A stretch of 64,000 bases of DNA from an uncultured Erythrobacter sp. (GTDB lineage Bacteria; Pseudomonadota; Alphaproteobacteria; Sphingomonadales; Sphingomonadaceae), in contig NZ_CANMZM010000002.1 in assembly GCF_947502395.1 (NCBI RefSeq), positions 186,001 to 250,000 of the forward strand, written 5' to 3'. Below, piece by piece: positions 27,475-35,079 of the stretch (its first letter is position 1; each line of letters starts with the position of its first letter). The notes under the pieces were generated by a model that saw nothing but the letters and a program-made list of their open reading frames with translations, was not told the origin of the DNA and made no database searches. Made by a program: the position numbers and the translations under genes.

Positions 27475-28581
27475 ATGACCACTCTTTTCGAACACGGAAC
27501 CCTTGGAGACATTCATGTCAAGAACCGCATCTTCATGGCCCCTCTGACCCGCAACCGCGCGCACGGCGATGGCACGCCGCATGAAATGGCGATCAAGTAT
27601 TATACGCAGCGCGCGGGCGCTGGATTGATCATCACCGAAGGCGCGCAAATCAGCTCAATGGGCCAAGGCTATATCAACACGCCGGGCATCTATAACGAAA
27701 AGCAACGCGATGCTTGGACCAAGATCACGCGTTCGGTTCAAGCAAATGGCGGCAAGATGGTTGTGCAGCTTTGGCATGTTGGCCGGATCAGCCACACCTC
27801 GCTGCTACCCGGCGGCGCGCAGCCGGTTGCACCATCAGCAATTCAGGCGACGGCTGATACCTTCACCGAAAACGGCGTTGAAAATGCATCGCTGCCAAAG
27901 GCTCTGGATATCCAAGGGATCAAAGAGGTGATTGCCGACTATGTTCATGCAGCACGCACTGCGATCGACGCAGGCTTTGACGGTGTCGAAGTGCACGCCG
28001 CCAATGGTTATCTGCTGAACCAGTTTATCTCTGCCCACACCAATCAACGCGAAGACGAATATGGCGGCAGCCCCGAAAATCGCGCCCGCCTGTTCCTCGA
28101 GGTGGTCGATGCTGTGTCGGCAGAGATCGGCGCTGGCCGCGTAGGTGCGCGCGTCTCGCCAACCGGCAAGTTCAACGACTTTGCCGATCCGGATGCGGCA
28201 GAGAACTATGGTTACATCTATGATGAGCTAGAGCGCCGCAATCTCGCTTACCTGCACGTGGTCGAAAGCTTTCCAGGCCATCCTGTTTCGAAAAGCGAAG
28301 AGAAACTGCTGAGCAACCTACGCGGTAATTTCAGCGGCAATTATATCGCCAATGGCAATTACGACAGCGCGGCCGCTTCGCAAGCGATTGCGGACGGCGC
28401 CTTCGCTGTCTCTTTCGGCCGGCCGTACATTGCCAACCCTGACCTCACTGACAGGCTTAGAGACAATTCGAAACTAAACGAGGTCGATGAGGCAACGCTC
28501 TATGGCGGTGATGAAAAGGGGTATTCCGATTATCCAACGCAGGATGAAACATATCTGCGCGCTCTTGCAGAGGTCCTCTAG
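27475..28581 (+). CDS. Old yellow enzyme-family alkene reductase (NemA-like)
   Basis: 368 residues, a full-length FMN TIM-barrel. Signature parts: RIFMAPLTRNRA near the N-terminus, LWHVGRISH, and the substrate-anion-binding pair in EVHAANGYLLNQFISAHTNQR (HxxN). FGRPYIANPDL near the C-terminus contacts the FMN phosphate. The family reduces activated C=C bonds of enals, enones, maleimides, nitro-olefins and nitrate esters with NAD(P)H. A TetR-type operator sits on its promoter, much as NemR controls nemA in E. coli. A dyad hairpin follows at 28624-28663. Confidence 0.94.
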   Translation: MTTLFEHGTLGDIHVKNRIFMAPLTRNRAHGDGTPHEMAIKYYTQRAGAGLIITEGAQISSMGQGYINTPGIYNEKQRDAWTKITRSVQANGGKMVVQLWHVGRISHTSLLPGGAQPVAPSAIQATADTFTENGVENASLPKALDIQGIKEVIADYVHAARTAIDAGFDGVEVHAANGYLLNQFISAHTNQREDEYGGSPENRARLFLEVVDAVSAEIGAGRVGARVSPTGKFNDFADPDAAENYGYIYDELERRNLAYLHVVESFPGHPVSKSEEKLLSNLRGNFSGNYIANGNYDSAAASQAIADGAFAVSFGRPYIANPDLTDRLRDNSKLNEVDEATLYGGDEKGYSDYPTQDETYLRALAEVL

Positions 28582-28623
28582 CGCAGCAACGCCGGAGAAC
28601 CCCCATCTGGTTCAGGGTAAGGC

Positions 28624-28663
28624 GGGTGAGCGGACGGCTTTTGAGAAAAGAACCCGTTCACCC
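28624..28663 (+). repeat. Intergenic hairpin between old yellow enzyme and small membrane protein
   Basis: Outer arms GGGTGAGCGG and CCGTTCACCC pair over 10 bp with one G-T wobble, and inner arms CTTTT and AAAAG extend the structure. No T-run follows, so it is more likely an mRNA-stabilising or processing hairpin than a simple terminator. Confidence 0.5.
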
Positions 28664-28700
28664 AGCCGAGCCACTTTGCCGAACAATTAGGAAAATTCAC

Positions 28701-28871
28701 ATGTCAAATCACCGCGAAGTTCTGGTTTCCACATTCCTTGGGTTTGCAATCACAATGACGCTGTTCGCCCCGCCAATTATCATCGCAAAGATCGAGAAGG
28801 CGGAACGGATCGAAGCATACGATCGCTCCCAGTCTGCCCCAGCCAATGCGACGCCAACACTGACTGGCTGA
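28701..28871 (+). CDS. Small single-pass membrane protein (hypothetical)
   Basis: 56 residues from ATG 28701 after AGGAAA; the track start at 28626 would begin inside the hairpin. One hydrophobic helix (VLVSTFLGFAITMTLFAPPIIIA) is followed by a polar tail (KIEKAERIEAYDRSQ). No family recognised. It lies between the old yellow enzyme gene and the TetR gene on the same strand and may be co-transcribed with the former. Confidence 0.55.
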   Translation: MSNHREVLVSTFLGFAITMTLFAPPIIIAKIEKAERIEAYDRSQSAPANATPTLTG

Positions 28872-28936
28872 TGCTGGCGAGTCATCAAAGCCTGTTTCTT
28901 GACCTGAAAACTAAGGCTCTATTCCCATTCGATGGC

Positions 28937-28964
28937 TTGACTTTTGATGTCGCAATCTTATCTA
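28937..28964 (+). promoter_or_regulatory. Putative promoter of the TetR regulator
   Basis: TTGACT (28937-28942) and TATCTA (28959-28964) are 16 bp apart. The -10 overlaps the perfect operator at 28960-28977, which fits autorepression. Confidence 0.5.
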
Positions 28965-28977
28965 TATGCATATAGAT
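28960..28977. promoter_or_regulatory. TetR regulon operator copy 3 (perfect palindrome at the TetR gene)
   Basis: ATCTATATGCATATAGAT is a perfect 18-bp palindrome 13 bp before the TetR start codon. Its half-site ATATAGAT recurs exactly in copies 2 and 4 and with one change in copy 1. Confidence 0.7.
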
Positions 28978-28990
28978 TTATGTGGATGTT

Positions 28991-29524
28991 ATGACCGATA
29001 CAAAGACAAAAATTCTTGATCTTGCTGAATCCTTGACCCAGACGCGCGGGTTCAACGGCTTCAGCTATATCGATTTGGCAAATGAGATTGGCATCAAAAC
29101 GGCCAGCATCCATTACCATTTCAAGCTGAAGGACGATCTCGCTGCGGCCTTGGTTGAGCGCCTTCGCGAGCAGCACGCCTTGGGTTTTGCTGCGATGGAG
29201 GCCGCGAATGAGACGCCGGAAGGGCGCCTTCAGGCTGCTATCGATTACTTCAAAGGCTATCTCGCCAAAGAAGAGTTTTGCATGTGCGGCATGATGGCGG
29301 CTGAGTTGCAATCGGTCAGCCCGCGCGTTGCCAGCCTGGTCAAGGCCTATTTCCGCGATTTCGAGGCTTGGCTGTACAAACAGTTTGAACTCGCAGGTCG
29401 AGAAAATGCTGACGAGCTCGCTATCGGCTTTCTCAGCACACTGGAAGGATCGCTCCTCATCGCCCGCCTTACCGGTGATGCCGACGTAATTTCGAAGGCC
29501 CTCAAAGGGTATCTCAAAGAATAA
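28991..29524 (+). CDS. TetR/AcrR-family transcriptional regulator
   Basis: 177 residues from ATG 28991; the track GTG at 28982 lies 4 bp after the operator. The N-terminal helix-turn-helix (TRGFNGFSYIDLANEIGIKTASIHYHFKLKDDL) is typical TetR. The ligand domain contains EEFCMCGMMAAELQSV, placed like the CLLGNLAAE-type segment of NemR/AcuR-like regulators, with two nearby cysteines that could react with electrophiles. Its own operator is a perfect palindrome, and similar sites precede the alcohol dehydrogenase, old yellow enzyme and NTF2-like genes. It is therefore the likely local repressor of an electrophile or reactive-carbonyl response (inference). Confidence 0.93.
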   Translation: MTDTKTKILDLAESLTQTRGFNGFSYIDLANEIGIKTASIHYHFKLKDDLAAALVERLREQHALGFAAMEAANETPEGRLQAAIDYFKGYLAKEEFCMCGMMAAELQSVSPRVASLVKAYFRDFEAWLYKQFELAGRENADELAIGFLSTLEGSLLIARLTGDADVISKALKGYLKE

Positions 29525-29545
29525 GAGCCTTTTTCTTCGTCTTGC

Positions 29546-29563
29546 CTATTGATATATAGATAG
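29546..29563. promoter_or_regulatory. TetR regulon operator copy 4 (upstream of NTF2-like/AhpD-like/GST unit)
   Basis: CTATTGATATATAGATAG lies 22 bp after the TetR stop and 103 bp before the NTF2-like gene. It contains the exact half-site ATATAGAT. Confidence 0.6.
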
Positions 29564-29665
29564 TCATCTTTAACTAAGCTCCATGGAGTTTCTCGGCGTC
29601 TCAGGCTCCGGTGGCTCACTATCCCCCAGAGGCCTCAACGCCTCGCTATTGAAAGACCCCAAATC

Positions 29666-30076
29666 ATGTCCAACGCCCCAGCACCCAAAGTCACCAACCC
29701 AGAAGAAATCGCCAGCTTCGCGGAATATGAGGCCGTCGCCAAAGCGCTGCTTCCCTATATCGAAGCGGCTAAGACCGGTGATGGTGAACTCAGCCGTTCG
29801 GCCTTCTACGACCACGCCAATATCGTCGGCTCTATTGGCGGAGAGTTTTCGACACCAGATGCCAATGCATTCGCCGCAGAAGTATCCGAAATCGGCGCAT
29901 CGCCAGACGTGCAGAGCCGGATCGCATGGATCGATATCTCTGGCCCTGCAGCCGCTGCGAAGGTTGAATTCATCAACTGGGCTGGCCTGCGCTTCACCGA
30001 CTTTTTCGTCCTCTACAAACGTGACGATCAGTGGAAGATCAGCGGCAAAGTCTACGATTCCCACTCCAACAATTAA
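29666..30076 (+). CDS. NTF2-like (putative lumazine-binding family) protein
   Basis: 136 residues. Layout matches the NTF2-like/lumazine-binding small family: a helical start (EYEAVAKALLPYIEAAKTGDGELSRSAFYDHANIVGSIGG) and a curved sheet ending FTDFFVLYKRDDQWKISGKVYDSH. Such proteins bind or isomerise small molecules in a conical pocket; no catalytic residue can be assigned. It opens the operon downstream of operator copy 4 and is followed 46 bp later by an AhpD-like gene. Confidence 0.82.
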   Translation: MSNAPAPKVTNPEEIASFAEYEAVAKALLPYIEAAKTGDGELSRSAFYDHANIVGSIGGEFSTPDANAFAAEVSEIGASPDVQSRIAWIDISGPAAAAKVEFINWAGLRFTDFFVLYKRDDQWKISGKVYDSHSNN

Positions 30077-30122
30077 GCTTCAATACCCCCGAAGAAATAC
30101 CCTCAAAAAGAAAGTGAATACA

Positions 30123-30689
30123 ATGACTAACTTTACAGTCCACACTCAAGAAACCGCTCCGGAAGGCAGCAAAGAATTGCTCGCCGGCGCTCAGAAAACT
30201 TACGGCTTTGTGCCCAATCTGATGGCCACCTTGGCCGAGGCTCCCATCGCCGCTGAGGCCTACATCACGCTGGGCGGACTTTTCGACAAGAGCGATCTCA
30301 CGCCAACTGAGCAGCAGGTCATCCTGATGACCAACAACCGCCTCAACGGCTGCGAATATTGCATGGCGGCGCACACCACCATTTCCGGTATGCAAGGTGT
30401 TGATGCCGATGTGATCACCGCACTACGCGATGGCACCCAGCTGGCTGATCCCAAGCTTGAGGCTCTGCGTGTATTCGCAGCGCAAGTGAACACTCAGCGC
30501 GGTTATCTTGAAGATGCGCAGATCGATGCGTTCCTCGCCGCGGGTTACACCAAGGGCAACCTGCTGGAAGTGATTGTCGGCACCAGCCTCAAGGTGATTT
30601 CGAACTACACCAACCATGTGGCTCACACCCCGGTTGATGCGGCCTTCCAAGCCAACGCCTGGACCGCTGAACAACGCGCGGCTGCATAA
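30123..30689 (+). CDS. AhpD-like carboxymuconolactone decarboxylase-family protein
   Basis: 188 residues from ATG 30123. The track joins it to an upstream frame starting at 29583, but that part is a shadow of the NTF2-like gene. The CMD core has GCEYCMAAHTTI, the CxxC plus His motif of AhpD-type peroxidase or disulfide-reducing proteins, with flanking helices LTPTEQQVILMTNNRLNG and LEALRVFAAQVNTQRG. It likely reduces peroxides or acts on thiol adducts within the detoxification operon. A GC-rich hairpin follows. Confidence 0.88.
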   Translation: MTNFTVHTQETAPEGSKELLAGAQKTYGFVPNLMATLAEAPIAAEAYITLGGLFDKSDLTPTEQQVILMTNNRLNGCEYCMAAHTTISGMQGVDADVITALRDGTQLADPKLEALRVFAAQVNTQRGYLEDAQIDAFLAAGYTKGNLLEVIVGTSLKVISNYTNHVAHTPVDAAFQANAWTAEQRAAA

Positions 30690-30698
30690 CGACGATAG

Positions 30699-30737
30699 GC
30701 CCGCCGCTTTCCCCTTAGAGCGGCGGGCTTAGTCTTT
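30699..30737 (+). terminator. Terminator-like hairpin after the AhpD-like gene
   Basis: A perfect 10-bp stem GCCCGCCGCT / AGCGGCGGGC is followed by a moderately T-rich tail (TTAGTCTTT). It would reduce or end transcription before the GST gene. Confidence 0.6.
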
Positions 30738-30790
30738 GGCTACCATCGAGTGGCCGCAAGCCCTCAGGGCAAGATATTGGAATTTTGACC

Positions 30791-31417
30791 ATGATTGATC
30801 TCTACACTTGGGGAACCCCAAACGGTTTCAAAGTCTCGGTTGCCCTTGAAGAAATGGGCTTGGACTACACCGTCAAACCGGTGAATATCGGCGCGGGCGA
30901 GCAGAAATGGCCTGAGTATCTTGCGATCAATCCGAACGGCCGCATCCCGGCGATTGTTGACCGCGACAATGACGATTTCGCCGTGTTCGAATCCGGCGCA
31001 ATCCTGATCTATCTGGCTGAGAAAAGCGGCAAGCTGCTGCCGACAGACATGAAGGGCGGGTCTGAGGTTCTGCAATGGCTGATGTGGCAAATGGCGGGGC
31101 TCGGACCGATGCAGGGTCAAGCCGTCACCTTCCTCAAGTTTTTCCCAGAGCGCGTATAGCCAGCAATCGAGCGCTATCAGGCCGAAACGGTGCGGCTGTT
31201 CGGCGTGCTCGATCAGCACCTTGCAACCCGCGAATTTCAAGCAGGCGACTATTCCATTGCTGACATCGCCAATTGGTGCTGGGTTCGCTATCACGAATAT
31301 GCCGAAGTTGAGCTTGATCAATTCCCCAATCTGATCCGCTGGCGCGACCAGATCGAGGCCCGGCCAGCCTCTGCCAGAGGCCTGGCTGTGCCAACCATGG
31401 CGGAACCGTCTAAATAG
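30791..31417 (+). pseudogene. Glutathione S-transferase gene interrupted by an in-frame amber codon
   Basis: From ATG 30791 the frame encodes a thioredoxin-fold GST N-domain ([47 protein letters not shown]) up to FFPERV, then TAG at 31157-31159. The same frame continues after the stop with the expected C-domain (PAIERYQAETVRLFGVLDQHL, GDYSIADIANWCWVRYHE, ending at TAG 31415-31417). Without the amber it would be a normal ~208-residue GST related to YfcG-like enzymes. This is a nonsense mutation, a sequencing error or readthrough. A GTG at 31190 could restart only the C-domain. The neighbouring genes are intact. Confidence 0.85.
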
Positions 31418-31469
31418 TGATGTATTCGGGTTTTGGTGCCTTTGTTTGAAGCTGATTTGAGACTGACCG

Positions 31470-31955
31470 ATGCCGCCACGGACGTGGAATGTTGAACCCA
31501 TAAGCGATGATGATCTTGCCGAAGTGCTTGAGCTCAATCAGCTGTATCAAAAGCAGCTTTCGTCGCTCACAATGGCGCAGCTGCGCGCGCTTCGAGATAA
31601 CAGTTCGTACCACCGCAGCATCGAGGGCGGCAAAGCCTTCATCATCGCTCTCGACGATCGATCCGCCCACGATGGCGAGAATTTCCGCTGGTTCAAACAG
31701 CGCTTTGACAGTTTCGTCTATATCGACCGCATTGCCATTGGTGAAAGCCTGCAAAGGCGAGGACTAGCGGCTGCTTTGTATCAAGATCTGGAGCAGGAGG
31801 CGCGCAGCACCTGCCGTCAATACCTGTGCGCCGAAGTAGGCTTAGAGCCGCCCAACGAGGCATCGCTCCAGTTCCACGACGGCCTTGGGTTTAGACGCGT
31901 TGGCATCGGCGCAGCTGCTGGAAAAACGGTCCAATACTTTGCGAAAACCATCTAG
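31470..31955 (+). CDS. GNAT-family N-acetyltransferase
   Basis: 161 residues. The acetyl-CoA-binding core is visible as VYIDRIAIGESLQRRGLAAALYQDLEQEA (motif A with RRGLAAAL) and a C-terminal LQFHDGLGFRRVGIG motif B. Substrate unknown. It follows the GST remnant by 52 bp on the same strand, with no obvious promoter between, so it may be the last gene of that transcript. Confidence 0.88.
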   Translation: MPPRTWNVEPISDDDLAEVLELNQLYQKQLSSLTMAQLRALRDNSSYHRSIEGGKAFIIALDDRSAHDGENFRWFKQRFDSFVYIDRIAIGESLQRRGLAAALYQDLEQEARSTCRQYLCAEVGLEPPNEASLQFHDGLGFRRVGIGAAAGKTVQYFAKTI

Positions 31956-32134
31956 ACATCGCTCTGAATGAGATATGGATTGAAGTAAGAAGGTTGGATC
32001 GAGTCCGCTCTCACCCCCAATTTCCGGCATAGGCCGCTTACCCAGCCAAACCCAAAGCAGACGGCACATTTTGTCTGCGGTCATTTTTCGTGTTTGCAGC
32101 TATCACCATACCCTACCCGACACGGAGGGGAGAA

Positions 32135-33658
32135 CTAGGCCAATCGCCCAATATTGCGGCCACGCTCATCGCGCGTCACGGTTAGCTTTGCGCCAAAGGG
32201 GCTTCCCCCTTCAAACGCCGTACGCGTTGCCTCGTGCGACAAATCTCCATTGCCAACCACGCGCTGGCCGGCCTCATTGCGGCCAATCCAGACTGCATCT
32301 GCGCCCTTCTTGGTGACGTTGATGGTGTAGCTTTCGATTGTCGCGCTCTCAAACGGTTCGCCGTAGCGCGGCACGGCATCGCTAGACTTTGGCACCTTAG
32401 CCACGCGCACCTCAGACCAATCGGCAGGCTCGGTCGAATAAATACCGGTCGCATATTTACTCATCCAACCGCCATTTGCACCCACCAGAGCGAACTTGCC
32501 CCGCTCACCGCGAACCTTCTGCACCGCTTCAACAATAGCGTGCGCTGAATAGTTGTTTCCCGCTCCTCCAAAGAACGGCAATCCGCCCGTAAGTGTCAGA
32601 CCCCTCGGGTCATCGACGCTCAAACCAAAATGCTCAATCTGGTTGAACACAGGGATCGCAAAGCAGGAGTAGAAGTCGATAAAGGCCATGTCGTCCATGC
32701 CCTTGCCCGCGATTGCCAATGCCTGTTCGACGCTCGCAATCGAGGCTGGGTTTGCGGCAAGGTCAGGCCGCTCGGACAGCTCCAGTTCGGTTGCCGAAGT
32801 AACGCCGTGGATATGCACCCAGTTGTCTTCTGGCACGCCCAGCTCGCGCGCTTTGGCAGCGCTGGCGATAATGATAGCTGCCGACTGGTTCACCTGATCA
32901 CGCGCCACCGTCATGCGGGCATAGGGCTCTGCCACGATCCGGTTGCGCTCGGTAATGGTGGCGAGTTCTTCAGCGCTCCGCTCTTTCGGAGCAGCGGCGT
33001 GGGGGTTGCTTGCTGCAACCTTGGTGAAGGGCTCAAACAGCTCGCCAATCTTGAGGCGGTAATCGTCCAATCCCAACCCCAGCTTCGCGCGCCGTGCATT
33101 CTCGGCAATCGCATAGAGCGGGATTGCACCGGTCGCACCATGCGCAAACAGGCCCATCTCCATCAGCCCATCGCTGCCAAAGCCTCGGTCTTCGAGGCTA
33201 CCCTCAACCCCTTCAGACCAATCGGGTTTCTCACCTTTGGCCGCTAGCGCAAGGACGGTTGAGATGGCTTCAGCGCCCACAATCGCAGCACACCCACTCT
33301 CACCAGCAAGAATGCTCTGCGCGAACTCACCGACCAGATACTGGTTATACTGCCCGCCAGTGGTCGAAAGGATCGCCCGCTCCGGGTTCGCGCCAACCCG
33401 CGCCGCCATAGAGCGCGGCACATTGTTCGAGCCACCAAAGGGAGGCTTTCGATCAGGGCGTGAGATTTCAAACGCGCGGATTGCGGCCACGGTATCAATC
33501 GCGGGAGCAACCGGCTGAGCGGCGGCGCTGTCGGCAATCGCTGCCTTCAGCGCACGCCCACCCATATCCATATAAGACAAGGCTTCATAGCCGGGCTCGC
33601 CGACTTTCTCCGAATACTGCCCGACGCCGATGATGACCGGCGTGTTGTCAGCTACCAT
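32135..33658 (-). CDS. Thiolase-like protein lacking the usual nucleophilic cysteine
   Basis: 507 residues. Overall thiolase architecture: VIIGVGQYSEK at the N-terminus, VAPAIDTVAAIRAFEI, FIDFYSCFAIPVFNQIEHFG and a C-terminal GGLPFFGGAGNNYSAHAIVEAVQ loop with GANGGWMSKYATGIYST. Where classic thiolases carry the acyl-accepting Cys, this protein has LSTTGGQYNQYLVGEF without a cysteine. It also has a C-terminal OB-fold-like extension (~410-507) seen in SCPx/acetyl-CoA acetyltransferase-like proteins of lipid and steroid catabolism. It probably works with the true thiolase encoded 10 bp upstream on the same strand. Confidence 0.85.
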   Translation of the reverse strand: MVADNTPVIIGVGQYSEKVGEPGYEALSYMDMGGRALKAAIADSAAAQPVAPAIDTVAAIRAFEISRPDRKPPFGGSNNVPRSMAARVGANPERAILSTTGGQYNQYLVGEFAQSILAGESGCAAIVGAEAISTVLALAAKGEKPDWSEGVEGSLEDRGFGSDGLMEMGLFAHGATGAIPLYAIAENARRAKLGLGLDDYRLKIGELFEPFTKVAASNPHAAAPKERSAEELATITERNRIVAEPYARMTVARDQVNQSAAIIIASAAKARELGVPEDNWVHIHGVTSATELELSERPDLAANPASIASVEQALAIAGKGMDDMAFIDFYSCFAIPVFNQIEHFGLSVDDPRGLTLTGGLPFFGGAGNNYSAHAIVEAVQKVRGERGKFALVGANGGWMSKYATGIYSTEPADWSEVRVAKVPKSSDAVPRYGEPFESATIESYTINVTKKGADAVWIGRNEAGQRVVGNGDLSHEATRTAFEGGSPFGAKLTVTRDERGRNIGRLA

Positions 33659-33668
33659 CGGGCAGGCC

Positions 33669-34937
33669 TCAGTCTACGAAGTCTTCGACACGCTCAACGA
33701 TGATGGCGGGGGCCATGCCGCCGGCTGCGCACATGGTGACAAGGCCGGTCTTCTTGTTTTGACGCTCAAGCTCATCGACCATGGTGCCGATCAGGATCGA
33801 GCCAGTCGCACCGATGGGGTGGCCTAGCGCGATAGAGCCGCCATTGACGTTGACCTTGTCCCAATCAAGATCGAGGTCTTTGACGAACTTGGCCGCGACA
33901 ACCGCGAACGCCTCGTTGATCTCATACAGATCAATGTCGTCCTTGGTCATACCGGCTTTCTCGAGAACCTTCTTGGCCGCAGGTACGGGCGCGTTGAGCA
34001 TCAGTGTGGGATCATCGCCCATATTGGCGGTTTGCACGATGCGCGCACGCGGTTTCAGGCCGTGTTTTTGTGCGTACTCTTTGGAAGCGATGAGAACAGC
34101 TGCTGCGCCATCGACCACACCCGAGGAGTTGCCCGCGTGGTGGAAGTGCTGGATCTCAACGTCAGGGTACTTCTGATTGACGAGGCCGCGGAATGTCGTG
34201 CCATTTGCATCAAGCGGCACATCGGCGATCTTGGTGAAAGCAGGCTGGAGTTCGCCCAGCCCTTCGAGTGTGGTTTCAGGGCGCGGGTATTCCTCTTTGT
34301 CGAGAATGACCGTGCCGTCATCGGCGACCACTGGGACGACCGATTTTTCAAAGCGGCCCTCTGCGATGGCGACAGCTGCGCGCTGTTGTGAGCGGTAGCC
34401 AACCTCGTCCAATTCCTCGCGGGTGAAACCTTCGATGGTGGCGATCGCGTCGCCGCAAATGCCCTGGTGCGATTGCGGGTGAACCTGTTGCAGCCGATCA
34501 TTATAGCTGCCCATCATCATCGGCTTGATGCCCGCTTTCATCTTCTCTTGGCTCATCGCGGCGGTGAGGCTCATCATCTCGGTGCCGCCTGCAACGATGC
34601 AGTCTTCCATGCCGCTCATCACTTGCGCAGCGGCCAGATTGACCGAAGTGATGCCGCCGCCACAGAAGCGGTCGAGTGTGGTGCCTGACGAGGTCACATC
34701 ATAGCCTGCATCGAGCGCTGCCATGCGGCCAAGGTCGCCCGCTTGCTTGCCGTCCTGGGTGGAGACCGACCAGATCACATCATCAACCGTAGAGGTGTCG
34801 AGGCTGTTGCGCTCGGCTACCGCTTTGAGGACGGTGGCCGCAAGGTGCTGCGGGTGAGAATCGGCAAGAGCGCCTTTGCCCTGTTTGCCAATCCCGCGCG
34901 GGGTGCGCACTGCGTCGATGATATATGCTTCAGCCAT
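33669..34937 (-). CDS. Acetyl-CoA C-acyltransferase (thiolase)
   Basis: 422 residues from ATG 34937 (MAEAYIIDAVRTPRGIGKQGKG) preceded by GGAAGAGAGAGACC; the track start at 35270 runs through the divergent crotonase gene and is rejected. The nucleophile is in LDRFCGGGITSVNLAA, the active-site His in NGGSIALGHPIGATGSI, and the second Cys in VTMCAAGGMAPAIIVER, so it is a complete thiolase. It cleaves 3-ketoacyl-CoA to acetyl-CoA plus a shortened acyl-CoA, or runs in reverse. It is divergent from a crotonase gene and 10 bp upstream of the thiolase-like gene. Confidence 0.94.
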   Translation of the reverse strand: MAEAYIIDAVRTPRGIGKQGKGALADSHPQHLAATVLKAVAERNSLDTSTVDDVIWSVSTQDGKQAGDLGRMAALDAGYDVTSSGTTLDRFCGGGITSVNLAAAQVMSGMEDCIVAGGTEMMSLTAAMSQEKMKAGIKPMMMGSYNDRLQQVHPQSHQGICGDAIATIEGFTREELDEVGYRSQQRAAVAIAEGRFEKSVVPVVADDGTVILDKEEYPRPETTLEGLGELQPAFTKIADVPLDANGTTFRGLVNQKYPDVEIQHFHHAGNSSGVVDGAAAVLIASKEYAQKHGLKPRARIVQTANMGDDPTLMLNAPVPAAKKVLEKAGMTKDDIDLYEINEAFAVVAAKFVKDLDLDWDKVNVNGGSIALGHPIGATGSILIGTMVDELERQNKKTGLVTMCAAGGMAPAIIVERVEDFVD

Positions 34938-35079
34938 CTGGTCTCTCTCTTCCTTAGGACTCGTATTTTTCGAAATTGCGGTTGACGTGTGCGTAAAGCG
35001 TCTGCACTCCATACACAAGAATTGAGTTTCAAATTGAAATGCCAAAATCGGCATTCGAGGTTCTGCAAGGAGAGAGCAG
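34938..35079. promoter_or_regulatory. Divergent promoter region of thiolase and crotonase genes with nested inverted repeats
   Basis: Two dyads lie side by side: TTTCAA-A-TTGAAA at 35027-35039 and AATGCC-AAAATC-GGCATT at 35038-35055. They end just before the crotonase ribosome binding site (AAGGAGAG). Their place suggests a fatty-acid-responsive regulator site; no regulator gene is adjacent. Confidence 0.45.

Noticed and set aside
29583-30122. Long N-terminal extension of the AhpD-like ORF in the track
   Set aside because: This part lies over the NTF2-like gene in another frame and is Pro/Ser-rich shadow; the real start is ATG 30123.
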